A stretch of DNA of 64,000 bases from Deltaproteobacteria bacterium. GTDB lineage: Bacteria > Myxococcota_A > Polyangia > Polyangiales > Ga0077539. Location: positions 22,915 through 86,914 of the forward strand of contig JADJAE010000042.1 of NCBI GenBank assembly GCA_016704445.1, given 5' to 3'. Both the position numbers and the translations under genes were made by a program. This document shows, piece by piece, positions 8,204 to 16,889 of this stretch; positions within the stretch are counted from its first letter, which is position 1, and every line of letters starts with the position of its first letter. The notes beneath the pieces were generated by a model. It was given only the letters and a program-made list of their open reading frames with translations, ran no database searches and was not told the origin of the DNA.

Positions 8204-9400
8204 ATGGCCGAGCCTTCGTTCATCGTCTTCGGCGACGACTGGGGCGCGCACCCCTCCAGCGTGCAGCACGTCTTCAAGCGCCTCGCCCGCACCCACCGCA
8301 CGCTCTGGGTCAACACCCTCGGCCTGCGCCCGCCGCGCCTCGACCGCCGCGACGCCGCCCGCGTCGTCCGCAAGGTGCGCTCGATGCTCTCCCCCCGCGC
8401 CGGCGCCCCCGAGGCCGGTCCTTCCCCCGACACGGGCCTCGACCTCCACGTCGTCGCGCCCCCGATGCTCCCGTGGATGCGCCCCGCGCCGCTGCGCCTC
8501 GTCAACCGGGAGAGCGTGCGCCTGCTCGTGGGCCGCGAGGCCTCGCGCCTCGGGATGCGCGACCCGATCGTGGTCACCACCGTCCCCAACGGCGTCGACG
8601 GCCGCGGCCTCGCGGGCTCCCGCTGCCTCGTCTACTACTGCGTCGACGACTTCACCAACTGGCCCGGCGTCGACCGCGTCGCGGCCTCCGACCTCGAGCG
8701 CGAGCTGCTCTCCGTCTGCGACGCCGTGCTCGCCACCAGCCAGAACCTCGCGGACACCCGCCGACCCCTCCGCGGCGAGGCCACGCTGCTGCCCCACGGC
8801 GTCGACGTCGAGCACCTCGCCAGGGCCTGCGACCCGAGCACCCCGACGCTCCCCGGGGTGCGCCGCGGAAGGCCCGTGCTGGGCTACCTCGGCCTCGTCG
8901 ACGCCCGCCTCGACGTCGAGCTGGTGATGGGCGTGGCCCGCGCCCGGCCCGACTGGGACCTCGTCTTCGTGGGCCCCACCGACACCGCGCCCGACCCGAG
9001 GCTGCGAGGGGACAACGTGCGCTTCGTCGGGGCCGTCCCGTACGAGCGGCTGCCCGAGGCGATGGCCTCCTTCGACGTGGCGCTGCTCCCCTACGTGCGC
9101 TCCGAGCTCACCCGCTCCATCAACCCCCTCAAGCTGCGCGAGTACCTCGCCTCGGGCCGCCCCATCGTGGCCACCTCGCTCCCCGAGGTCGCCCGCTACG
9201 CCCCGGAGGTGCGCCTCGCCGACACCGCGGAGGAGACCATCGCCGCCGTCGAGGCCGCCCTCGCAGGGCCCTCCGACCGGCGCGCCGATCGGGTCGCGCT
9301 CCTCGCTGGCGAGACCTGGGACGACCGGGCCCGTACCTTCCTCGACCGCTGCCTCGCCGCCCGCGAGGCCAAAGCCCCACCGATTACGAGACCCGTATGA
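8204..9400 (+). CDS. glycosyltransferase (GT-B fold, group 1/GT4-like)
   Basis: A 398-aa soluble glycosyltransferase. The N-terminal half contains a nucleotide-sugar family entry strand (FIVFGDDWGAHPSS) and VYYCVDDFTNWPG. The C-terminal half has LPHGVDVEHL, then GYLGLVDARLDVELV, FVGPTD, VPYERLPEAMASFDVALLPY and LKLREYLASGRPIVAT, the usual donor-binding order of GT4 enzymes. It probably adds a sugar to the polysaccharide handled by the neighbouring deacetylases and the ligase. Its stop overlaps the next start as ATGA (9397-9400), indicating translational coupling. Confidence 0.85.
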   Translation: MAEPSFIVFGDDWGAHPSSVQHVFKRLARTHRTLWVNTLGLRPPRLDRRDAARVVRKVRSMLSPRAGAPEAGPSPDTGLDLHVVAPPMLPWMRPAPLRLVNRESVRLLVGREASRLGMRDPIVVTTVPNGVDGRGLAGSRCLVYYCVDDFTNWPGVDRVAASDLERELLSVCDAVLATSQNLADTRRPLRGEATLLPHGVDVEHLARACDPSTPTLPGVRRGRPVLGYLGLVDARLDVELVMGVARARPDWDLVFVGPTDTAPDPRLRGDNVRFVGAVPYERLPEAMASFDVALLPYVRSELTRSINPLKLREYLASGRPIVATSLPEVARYAPEVRLADTAEETIAAVEAALAGPSDRRADRVALLAGETWDDRARTFLDRCLAAREAKAPPITRPV

Positions 9401-10503
9401 GCCCACCCTGGTACTCCCGCGCGCTGGAGCGCGTCGACCGCCGCAACGCCCACCTCTGGGCCCCCGACCTGGCCGCCTCGGCGCTGCGCCGCGAGGCCCC
9501 CGTCGAGGGCTTCCCGGTGCACCTCTACGTCTGCGTGACGGACCACTTCGAGCCGCGCTGGCGCAAGCCGTCGCTCGACGAGGAGCGCCGCCGGGTGCGC
9601 CTCTGGGCCGATGGGTTTCCGGCGCTCGCCGCTCGCCACCGCGACAGCTTCGGCCGCGACCACCAGCGCACGCTCTTCTTCCCGGTGGAGGAGTACCGAC
9701 CGGAGCACCTTCACGCGATCAACGAGCTCGTCGCCAAGGGGCTCGTCGACGTCGAGGTGCACCTCCACCACGACAACGACACCGCCGACAACCTGCGCAC
9801 CACCCTCGTGGACTTCGCCACGCTGCTCCACGAGGAGCACGGCCTCCTGCGCAAGGACCCGGTGACGGGGAAGGTCACCTGGGCCTTCATCCACGGCAAC
9901 TGGGCGCTCGACAACTCGATGCCCGACGGCCGCTACTGCGGCGTCGACGACGAGCTCTCGGTGCTGCTCGACGCGGGCTGCTACGTCGACATGACCATGC
10001 CCTGCGTGCCCTCCCCGGCGCAGGGCCGCGTGGTCAACCAGGTCTACTACGCGCGCAGCTCTCCGGGCCGCTCGCGGGGCCATGACACCGGGCGCGAGGT
10101 GCGCGTGGGGACGGCCGCCCGAGAGGGAGAGCTGATGCTCATCCCGGGGCCGCTCGCGCTGCACTGGAGGTCACGCGCGATGGGCCTCGTCCCCCGCGTC
10201 GAGGCGTCGATGCTCGAGCCGGAGAACCCGGTTCCCTTCGAGCAGCGGGTCGAGAGCTGGATGGAGCACGGGGTGAGCCTCCGCGGCGCGCCCAACCACC
10301 GCTTCGTGAAGCTGCACGCGCACGGCTGCAACGGCGACGCGCCGGAGTGGTTCCTCCGCGAGGGCGGGCCCTTCGACCGGCTGCTCACCACCCTCGAGCG
10401 CGCGACCGACGACACGCGGCGCTGGGTGCTCCACTACGTCACCGCGCGCGAGCTCTACGAGACCGTGAAGTCCCTCGAAGACGGCACCCTCTCCAACACC
10501 TGA
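9397..10503 (+). CDS. polysaccharide deacetylase-like protein of an exopolysaccharide cluster
   Basis: A 368-aa protein translationally coupled to the glycosyltransferase. It shows a NodB-like pattern without being a close member. It has CVTDHFEPRW near the N-terminus, DVEVHLHHDND in the middle, AFIHGNWALDNS, MTMPCVPSP, and KLHAHGCNG towards the end, giving several Asp/His candidates for a metal site. There is no signal peptide. A second deacetylase-like protein beside a bona fide one suggests sequential modification of the same glycan. The fold assignment is inferred from motif order; the activity is untested. Confidence 0.65.
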   Translation: MSPPWYSRALERVDRRNAHLWAPDLAASALRREAPVEGFPVHLYVCVTDHFEPRWRKPSLDEERRRVRLWADGFPALAARHRDSFGRDHQRTLFFPVEEYRPEHLHAINELVAKGLVDVEVHLHHDNDTADNLRTTLVDFATLLHEEHGLLRKDPVTGKVTWAFIHGNWALDNSMPDGRYCGVDDELSVLLDAGCYVDMTMPCVPSPAQGRVVNQVYYARSSPGRSRGHDTGREVRVGTAAREGELMLIPGPLALHWRSRAMGLVPRVEASMLEPENPVPFEQRVESWMEHGVSLRGAPNHRFVKLHAHGCNGDAPEWFLREGGPFDRLLTTLERATDDTRRWVLHYVTARELYETVKSLEDGTLSNT

Positions 10504-10509
10504 GACCTC

Positions 10510-11847
10510 ATGCGCACGGCAATCGGCTACGCGATCCTGCTCACCACGGTGCTCATCGCCCTCATCCGCAACCCGCGCTTCGCGGTGTTCGGGATGGTGG
10601 CCTGCGACACCATCCGGCCCGGCGACGAGTTCATCGAGTTCGGGATGGAGACCGTCCGGTTCTCCATCACCTACTACGCCGTCGCGCTCGGGCTGCTGCT
10701 CATCTTCTACAAGCGCTACCGACTCACGACCGACCGCTTCCACTGGGCGATCTTCTTCCTCTTCATGAGCGTCGTGAACTCGGTGCTGCACGCGCCCTGC
10801 TTCGGCCCCGGGCTCGTGCAGATCGACAACTATTACAAGATGCTCCTGCAGTACTACCTGATCTGCGCATTCATGAGGAATGACGCGCACCTGCGGGAGC
10901 TGTACTGGGCCATCTCGACCGCCAGCGTGGTCGTCGCGCTGCGCTTCGTCTACGGCAAGTTTCACCTCAACGAGCGCGCCTTCGAGGGAGCCACCGGCGA
11001 CCGCAACGAGATGGCGATGACGATGGTGATGACCGTGCCCTTCCTGTTCATGCTGGGGCTCACGGCGAAGCGCCACTACCTGCGGCTGTTCGCGTGGTTC
11101 TGGATCATCCCGCTGGCCCTCACGGTGCTCTTCAGCCTGTCGCGCGGCGGCATGCTGGGGCTCGGCGCGGTCGGGGGCTACCTGCTCTACCGGCTGCACC
11201 ACAAGCGCTGGCTGGTGGTGGTCGGGGTGATGGTCGCGCTGGTGGGCCTGGCCAACCTGCCGACGGAGGTCACCGCGCGCTTCATGACCATCGGTCGCGC
11301 GTCGAAGACCGACGCGAGCGCCATGGGCCGCCTCAACGCCTGGGCCGCCGCGCGCAACATGGCGAAGGACCATCCCCTCTGGGGCATGGGCAGCGGCAAC
11401 TTCCTGGTGCGGTTCCGGCAGTACGCGCCGGTGCCCAACGACATCCACGTGGCGCACTCGTCGTTCTACCAGCTGCTCGGCGAGCAGGGCTTCGTGGGCC
11501 TCGGCATCTGGCTCTACCTGGTGGTGATGTGCTGGCTCGTCGCGAGCTGGTGCGAGATGCGCCTGGAGCGCATCCACAAGAACGAGTGGAACGAGCCGCG
11601 CTACATGCTCGTCGCCGTGAAGGCCTCGTGGATCGGCTACGTGCTCTGCGGCGCCTTCCTCTCCCAGGAGGACATGGACTTCTTCTATCACCTGCTCGCG
11701 ATCACCTCGCGCTACACGGTGTTCGTCGGCGAGTACGAGAAGATCTACTTCCAGGAGCGGTCAGTGCAGCTCGCGGAGCAGCGCATGACGCTGCCTGAGC
11801 CCCTCAACGAGCGGCTGACGAACCCGCTCCTCGGACAGGCGGGCTGA
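10510..11847 (+). CDS. O-antigen ligase/Wzy-like membrane protein, exosortase-associated O-glycosylation ligase type
   Basis: A 445-aa protein with about ten predicted membrane segments. The conserved ligase loop contains GMGSGNFLVRFR followed by HVAHSSFYQLLGEQGFVGLGIWL, the His...Leu-Gly-Glu-x-Gly pattern of Wzy_C proteins. The preceding loop has an SRGGMLGLG motif. Such proteins transfer or polymerise lipid-linked glycans at the periplasmic face. Genes of this type are repeatedly found in exosortase/exopolysaccharide loci with the FemAB-like and deacetylase genes seen upstream. It starts at ATG 10510, six bases after the previous stop, and is the last gene of the cluster. No exosortase gene lies in this window. 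Confidence 0.82.
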   Translation: MRTAIGYAILLTTVLIALIRNPRFAVFGMVACDTIRPGDEFIEFGMETVRFSITYYAVALGLLLIFYKRYRLTTDRFHWAIFFLFMSVVNSVLHAPCFGPGLVQIDNYYKMLLQYYLICAFMRNDAHLRELYWAISTASVVVALRFVYGKFHLNERAFEGATGDRNEMAMTMVMTVPFLFMLGLTAKRHYLRLFAWFWIIPLALTVLFSLSRGGMLGLGAVGGYLLYRLHHKRWLVVVGVMVALVGLANLPTEVTARFMTIGRASKTDASAMGRLNAWAAARNMAKDHPLWGMGSGNFLVRFRQYAPVPNDIHVAHSSFYQLLGEQGFVGLGIWLYLVVMCWLVASWCEMRLERIHKNEWNEPRYMLVAVKASWIGYVLCGAFLSQEDMDFFYHLLAITSRYTVFVGEYEKIYFQERSVQLAEQRMTLPEPLNERLTNPLLGQAG

Positions 11848-11868
11848 AGGGGTCTCTGGGAGGAGGAA

Positions 11869-11896
11869 GGCCCCACCCGCGGTAGCGAGCGGGGCC
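11869..11896. terminator. GC hairpin between convergent genes
   Basis: GGCCCC (11869-11874) pairs with GGGGCC (11891-11896) around a 16-base loop, in the 75-base gap between two converging genes. There is no long T-tract, so it is a possible bidirectional terminator at best. Confidence 0.4.
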
Positions 11897-11922
11897 CTTC
11901 GGAGGGAGTGCGGGGGGGAAGC

Positions 11923-14900
11923 CTACGGGCGGCTGTAGCGGAGGGTGTACGCGCCGCCGCTGCCCGCCGTGAAGGCGTCGACGAAGAGCGCGTGCAGCCG
12001 GGCGGTCTGCGCGTAGGTCGAGCTGAGGTCGGACTGGAGCCCGCAGGTGCCGCCGCCGTTGTCATTGCAGGCGCGGACGCCGTTGCCGTGCATCACGTTG
12101 AGCACGGTGTCGAAGGCCGCGGAGCCGCAGGTCTGCGCCGTGACGGTCGAGGTCGCCGCGCCGGGGCAGGTGCGCCACCAGTAGGCGTTCTCGAGGCCCG
12201 CGCCGCCGCAGGTGCCCGAGGTGACCGTCCCAGAGGCGGGGCTGGTGGCGAGGACGCCCGCCGTCGAGCCCACGCCCTGGGCGAGCGCCGCGAGCGTTCC
12301 GGCCCCGGCGGGGACGTGCTCGAGGTGCACCGTGGCGGTGCCGGTGCGGGTGGCATAGCCGCTCAGCACCAGGTACCAGGTGCCCGGCTCGAGCACGGTG
12401 ACGACCATGGAGTTGAGCCCCTGGCCGGTGCAGAAGCCGCCCGCGTCGTCGTTGCAGACCGTGTCGCCCGCCGTGCGGCTCGCGGACACCGGGACGCCCG
12501 AGGCGTCGGTGAAGTACAGCACCGTGTCGTAGGCGCTGCCGAAGGTGTCGACGTAGACCAGCTCGCGCTGCGAGAGCGTGAACTGATAGAACAGGTCGGC
12601 GCCGGTGTTCACGCCCGCCGAGAGGCAGGGGACCGTCGACTGGTTGGTCGCGCTGCGGGTGTCCGCGGTGAACTCCACCGTGGGCTGCGCGAGGCTGAGC
12701 ACCGTCGCCCCGGCGCGCGTGTCGTTGGGCGGCGGGGCCGCGACGCAGGCGCCCGCGGTGCAGGTCTGGCCGGCGGCGCAGCGGGTGCCGCACGCGCCGC
12801 AGTTGGCGGTGGAGGTCCGCAGGTCGTGGCAGCCGCCGCTGCAGAAGGTCGTGCCCGCCGGGCAGGCGGTCACGCAGGCGCCCGCGGAGCAGGCCTGGCC
12901 GACCGCGCAGGAGCGGCCGCAGGCGCCGCAGTTGCGCGAGTCGGTGCGCAGGTCGAGCTCGCAGCCGTTGCTGGCCACGCGGTCGCAGTTGCCGAAGCCC
13001 GCGGAGCAGGCGCCGACGGCGCAGGCGCCCCCGGTGCAGGCCGCGGTGGCGTTGGCGAGGTTGCAGCGGTTGCCGCACGCGCCGCAGTTGGTGACCGTGT
13101 TGAGCGCGCTCTCGCAGCCGTTGGAGGCCGCGCGGTCGCAGTTGCCGAAGCCCGCGGAGCAGGCGCCGATCTCGCACGCGCCGTTGCCGCAGGCGGCCGA
13201 GGCGTTGGCGAAGGCGCAGCGGTTGCCGCAGGCGCCGCAGTTGGTGGTGGAGGCGAGCAGGCCCGTCTCGCAGCCGTTGGCGAGGCTGGCGTCGCAGTTG
13301 GCGAAGCCGCGGTTGCAGGCGAGGGCGCACGCGCTGGAGGTGCACGACGAGAGCCCGTTGGCGGGCGTCGCCGGGCAGCGGACGTTGCAGCCGCCGCAGT
13401 TGTTGATGTCCGACTCCGGGTTGACGCAGGTGGCGCCGCAGATGATCGCCGGGGTCGAGCACACGCTGGTGCAGACGCCGCCGACGCAGGCCGCGTTGCT
13501 GGCGCAGGTGACGCCGCAGCCGCCGCAGTGGGCGCGGTTGTTGGTGGTGTTGGTCTCGCAGCCGTTGGCGAGGTTGGCGTCGCAGTTGGCGAAGCCGCGG
13601 TTGCAGCTCCCGATGGCGCAGGCGTTGCCCACGCAGGCGGGCGTCGCGTTGGCGAAGGAGCAGCGGTTGCCGCAGGCGCCGCAGTGGGTGACCGAGGTGG
13701 CGAGGGTGACCTCGCAGCCGTTGATGTTGGCCCCGTCGCAGCTACCGAAGCCGGCGAGGCAGGAGATGCCGCAGCCCGAGCCCACGCAGACCGGGGCGGA
13801 GTTGGCGGGCGTCGGGCAGACGGTGCCGCAGGCGCCGCAGCTGGTGGCGGTGTTGGTGGTGTTCACCTCGCAGCCGTTGGCGGGGTTGGCGTCGCAGTCG
13901 GCGGTGCCCGCGGGGCAGACCGTTCCGCAGACGCCGGCGGTGCAGCGGGCCATGGCGCCGCCGCCCGCGACGCACGCTCGGCCGCATGCGCCGCAGTTGG
14001 CGGTGTCGTTGGAGAGGGCGGTCTCGCAGCCGTTGGCCGCCATGCCGTCGCAGTTGGCGAAGCCCGCGGAGCAGGTGCCGACCGCGCAGGCGCCCGCGGT
14101 GCAGACGCCGGTGCCGTTGGCGACGCTGCAGCGGGTGCCGCAGCCGCCGCAGTTGGCGACGTCGCTCGCGGGGTTCACGCAGGCGCCGGTGCAGCAGGTC
14201 GAGCCCGTGCCGCAGGCGGTGCCGCAGGCGCCGCAGTTGGCGCCGTCGTTGTTGGTGTTGACGCAGGACGAGCCGCAGCAGGTCGAGCCGGCGCCGCAGG
14301 CGCGGGTGGGCGAGCAGCCGGGGACGCACATGTTGGTGCGGCAGATGGTGCCGATGGCGCAGTCGCCGTCGGCGGTGCAGCCCACGCAGGCGTGCGCGGC
14401 GGTGTCACAGACCGATCCGCCCGCGCAGTCGCCGGCGTTGCGGCAGCCCGGGGCGCAGCGGTTGGACGCGCAGTAGTTGCCCACCGGGCAGACGTCCTCC
14501 GCGGTGGTGCAGGGCACGCAGCGGTTGGTGGCGAGGTCGCAGACCGGGCCGCCCATGGCGGTCGCGCAGTCCGACGAGGCGCGGCACTCGACCATCGGAC
14601 CGGCGTCCGTGGGAGAGCCGGTGTCGTCCGGGGCGCCCGTGTCGGTCGGGGCGCCCGTGTCGTCGGGGCTGCCCGTGTCGGTGGGAGTGCCCGTGTCGGT
14701 GGGAGTCCCAGCGTCGTCGGGGGTGCCGGTGTCCCCGGGGACGCCCGCGTCGTCGCCGGTGTCGTCTGGGGTGCCCGTGTCGGTGGGCTCGCCGGTGTCT
14801 TCGGGGGTGCCGGTGTCCCCGGTGACCGGCACGTCCGTGCGGCCGTCGTCGGTGGCCACCGGAACGTCCGGCCTACCCGAGTCGACGACCGGGACGTCCG

Positions 14901-15036
14901 CGTCGCCGACGTCGGCCACGACCACGTCCGAGGGGGAGGCGTCGCCTCCCACTACGGACGAATCATCACAGCCCGCCACGGCGAACTGCAGCGCTCCCAC
15001 GAGCATCGCTCCATGGGCAAACCTCCATCGAATCAT
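11923..15036 (-). CDS. large cysteine-rich lipoprotein with Thr/Asp/Pro linker and tandem NCGACG modules
   Basis: A 1037-aa protein starting at ATG 15034-15036 with AGGAT upstream. Residues 1-22 form a lipoprotein signal with the lipobox AVAGC. A low-complexity acidic linker made of DTGTP/DTGAP units covers about residues 45-150. After that come cysteine-rich modules in which a Cys-x-x-Cys pair is followed by NCGACG-like cores; I count about eleven such cores, interleaved with ANGCE segments. The C-terminal quarter loses cysteines and contains two beta-rich regions similar to bacterial pre-peptidase C-terminal domains (starting about PPPNDTRAGATV). The picture is an outer-surface stalk with binding domains at the tip. 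The function is unknown; the family is common in Polyangiales. Confidence 0.82.
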   Translation of the reverse strand: MIRWRFAHGAMLVGALQFAVAGCDDSSVVGGDASPSDVVVADVGDADVPVVDSGRPDVPVATDDGRTDVPVTGDTGTPEDTGEPTDTGTPDDTGDDAGVPGDTGTPDDAGTPTDTGTPTDTGSPDDTGAPTDTGAPDDTGSPTDAGPMVECRASSDCATAMGGPVCDLATNRCVPCTTAEDVCPVGNYCASNRCAPGCRNAGDCAGGSVCDTAAHACVGCTADGDCAIGTICRTNMCVPGCSPTRACGAGSTCCGSSCVNTNNDGANCGACGTACGTGSTCCTGACVNPASDVANCGGCGTRCSVANGTGVCTAGACAVGTCSAGFANCDGMAANGCETALSNDTANCGACGRACVAGGGAMARCTAGVCGTVCPAGTADCDANPANGCEVNTTNTATSCGACGTVCPTPANSAPVCVGSGCGISCLAGFGSCDGANINGCEVTLATSVTHCGACGNRCSFANATPACVGNACAIGSCNRGFANCDANLANGCETNTTNNRAHCGGCGVTCASNAACVGGVCTSVCSTPAIICGATCVNPESDINNCGGCNVRCPATPANGLSSCTSSACALACNRGFANCDASLANGCETGLLASTTNCGACGNRCAFANASAACGNGACEIGACSAGFGNCDRAASNGCESALNTVTNCGACGNRCNLANATAACTGGACAVGACSAGFGNCDRVASNGCELDLRTDSRNCGACGRSCAVGQACSAGACVTACPAGTTFCSGGCHDLRTSTANCGACGTRCAAGQTCTAGACVAAPPPNDTRAGATVLSLAQPTVEFTADTRSATNQSTVPCLSAGVNTGADLFYQFTLSQRELVYVDTFGSAYDTVLYFTDASGVPVSASRTAGDTVCNDDAGGFCTGQGLNSMVVTVLEPGTWYLVLSGYATRTGTATVHLEHVPAGAGTLAALAQGVGSTAGVLATSPASGTVTSGTCGGAGLENAYWWRTCPGAATSTVTAQTCGSAAFDTVLNVMHGNGVRACNDNGGGTCGLQSDLSSTYAQTARLHALFVDAFTAGSGGAYTLRYSRP
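14590..14890 (-). repeat. short tandem repeats encoding the Asp-Thr-Gly-Pro linker
   Basis: About twenty degenerate 12-18-base units based on the complement of GTGTCGTCGGGGGTGCC encode the acidic linker of the cysteine-rich lipoprotein. The units differ mostly at third positions, as expected for slippage-prone DNA under protein-level selection. Confidence 0.6.
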
Positions 15037-15298
15037 AAGAGAGGATCCTTTCTTCTGGGTGTGGACGCGCGCCACGCGAGCCCCGGCGCTTCCGGCACGC
15101 ACGCTACATCGACCCGGCCGCGCCCGGGGGCGGGTCGTCGTTGTGCCCGCGGGCTCCTGATCCCGCTGGTCGTCGGTTGGGACGGGCTCCATGAGCGTCA
15201 AGGGTCGCGGGCGGGGGCGTCATGACCCGCGTCGCCGGTGAATCCTTCGACCCCCTGGCGACGTCTGTGGACTCCGTGACGTTCGGAGGTACAAGCCG

Positions 15299-15955
15299 AT
15301 GATGATCCTTGATCGACGTAGCTTTGGGGGAATCCTGCTTTCCGCAGCGACGGCGCTGGCTGCGGTTCCCGCGTTCGCGCAGCCGGCGGGGCCCGACCCC
15401 CGGCGCTGGGTGGAGGGCCGCCTCGGCGCGGTCTCCCGGCTGCTCTCCCAGGGTCGCGACGGAGGCGTCGCGGCGACCGAGGCCCGCGACGCCCAGGTGG
15501 CCCGCATCCTCAACGGGATGCTCGACATCGAAGAGCTCGGCCGCCGCGCGCTCGACCCCTACTTCGGCCAGCAGACCCCCGCCGACCAGGCGACCTTCGT
15601 CTCGCTGCTCCGTCAGCTCATCGAGCGCAATTACCGGCAGAACCTGGAGTCCACCCTCGACTGGGCGGTGACCTACGGCCCGTCGGCCAGCGCCGCCGAC
15701 GGCAGCGCGGTGGTGCCGACCACGGCGCGCTCCCGCACCAACGCCCGCGCCGAGCCCGTGACCATCGACTACCACCTGCGCCGCCGCGACAACGACTGGA
15801 TCGTCTACGACATCGTGACCAACCGCTCGTCGCTGGTGCAGTCCTACCGCGACGGGTACACGCGCATCGTGCGCGACCGGGGCTTCGCCGAGCTGTTGCG
15901 GCGCCTGCGACAGCGGGTCGCGGCCCTCGGCACCCGGGCGGCCGTGAATCCGTGA
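15299..15955 (+). CDS. MlaC/Ttg2D-like phospholipid-binding protein with Tat-type leader
   Basis: A 218-aa protein. The start ATG 15299 has GGAGGT eight bases upstream; a second ATG follows immediately. The leader DRRSFGGILLSAATALAA looks like a twin-arginine signal, with probable cleavage after AFA. The mature part follows the MlaC order: ARILNGMLDIEELGRRAL, PADQATFVSLLRQLIERNY, a central strand region, then WIVYDIVTNRSSLVQSYRDGYTRIV and a C-terminal helix. MlaC proteins ferry phospholipids through the periplasm for the Mla ABC transporter. No mlaD, mlaE or mlaF genes are nearby, so it may serve a transporter encoded elsewhere. Confidence 0.82.
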   Translation: MMILDRRSFGGILLSAATALAAVPAFAQPAGPDPRRWVEGRLGAVSRLLSQGRDGGVAATEARDAQVARILNGMLDIEELGRRALDPYFGQQTPADQATFVSLLRQLIERNYRQNLESTLDWAVTYGPSASAADGSAVVPTTARSRTNARAEPVTIDYHLRRRDNDWIVYDIVTNRSSLVQSYRDGYTRIVRDRGFAELLRRLRQRVAALGTRAAVNP

Positions 15956-16025
15956 CCCGTCGGCCGGGAGGGTGCACTCGTGCGTTGACACCCGGCGGGG
16001 CTGCGGGGCATACGATTTCGGCTGC

Positions 16026-16538
16026 ATGAAGCTCTATTCCAGCAAGGTACCGGTCATCGCGATGGACATCGTGCGGGTGCTCACCGCCGACAAGGACATC
16101 GAGGTCACCAGCGCTCGGGAGGTCGAGGCCGACATCGAGGCCGTGCTGCGGGAGTACCTGCGCATGGAGCGAGACCTCACCGAGAAGGCCAAAGACCGGG
16201 TGGAGCAGGTGGGCGGCGGCCGCGAAGACATCGCCCGGGTCAAGAAGACCATGGCCGAGGCGAAGAACATCGGCCTCGGGGGGGATGCGATCTCGTTCAT
16301 CCTGAACCAGATCATCGTGATGCTGATGCGCTCGCCGCACGTCGACGAGGTCTTCTCCGAGGACGACGTGATTCGCCGCAAGGCGAAGAAGGTTCTCGAG
16401 CGCCACATGGCGGCCGACGAAGAGCTGGACAAGGAAGTCCGCGACCAGATCAAGAACCTCCAGGAGGGCACCCGCACCTGGGAGGTCGAGTACCAACGCG
16501 TGACGGAGCAGGTGAAGCGCCGTCGCGGCATCACCTGA
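16026..16538 (+). CDS. DUF507 family protein
   Basis: A 170-aa soluble alpha-helical protein. The order KLYSSKVPVIAMDIVRVL, then SAREVEADIEAVLREYL, and a C-terminal WEVEYQRVTEQVKRRRGI, is that of DUF507, a family widespread in Deltaproteobacteria-like and Aquificae genomes with no established function. The start is ATG 16026; an earlier in-frame ATG would add a Cys-rich piece that does not fit the family. It is followed 22 bases later by a zinc-ribbon protein in the same direction. Confidence 0.85.
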   Translation: MKLYSSKVPVIAMDIVRVLTADKDIEVTSAREVEADIEAVLREYLRMERDLTEKAKDRVEQVGGGREDIARVKKTMAEAKNIGLGGDAISFILNQIIVMLMRSPHVDEVFSEDDVIRRKAKKVLERHMAADEELDKEVRDQIKNLQEGTRTWEVEYQRVTEQVKRRRGIT

Positions 16539-16560
16539 AGCGAAGGGCTACAACCCAGCC

Positions 16561-16875
16561 ATGTGGATCCCGAAGGTCGAAGAGAAGAAGCACTTCTGCC
16601 ACAAGTGCAAGAACGAGCTGGTCTTCGAGGTGAAGATGGGCCGACGAGACCAGTGCCCGCACTGCGGCGCTGATCTCCAGTGTTGCAAGAACTGCGAGTT
16701 CTGGGACGTGAGCGCGCACAACCAGTGCCGCGAGAAGATCACCGAGTACATCCCTGACCGCGAGGCGGCGAACTTCTGTTCGTTCTTCACGTTCAAGAAC
16801 GGCGAGCCCGGCAGCAACGAGGGCGAGCTCAAGGCCAAGTCGAAGCTGGCGGCGCTGTTCGCCCCGAAGAAGTGA
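16561..16875 (+). CDS. small zinc-ribbon protein
   Basis: A 104-aa protein with a dense set of paired cysteines: CHKC (about residues 13-16), CPHC (about 38-41), then CCKNCEFWD and a later CREK. This predicts one or two zinc ribbons in the N-terminal two thirds. A short Lys-rich tail ends AALFAPKK. It lies between DUF507 and the epimerase, with 22- and 14-base gaps, so it is likely co-transcribed with them. No catalytic domain is present; nucleic-acid or protein binding is possible but not shown. Confidence 0.75.
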   Translation: MWIPKVEEKKHFCHKCKNELVFEVKMGRRDQCPHCGADLQCCKNCEFWDVSAHNQCREKITEYIPDREAANFCSFFTFKNGEPGSNEGELKAKSKLAALFAPKK

Positions 16876-16889
16876 AGAGGTAGGCGACC

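Noticed and set aside
11908..15225. An 1105-codon plus-strand open frame through the cysteine-rich lipoprotein
   Set aside because: Composition is Ala/Gly/Arg/Val only, a shadow of the reverse gene, whose signal peptide, lipobox and module pattern are coherent.
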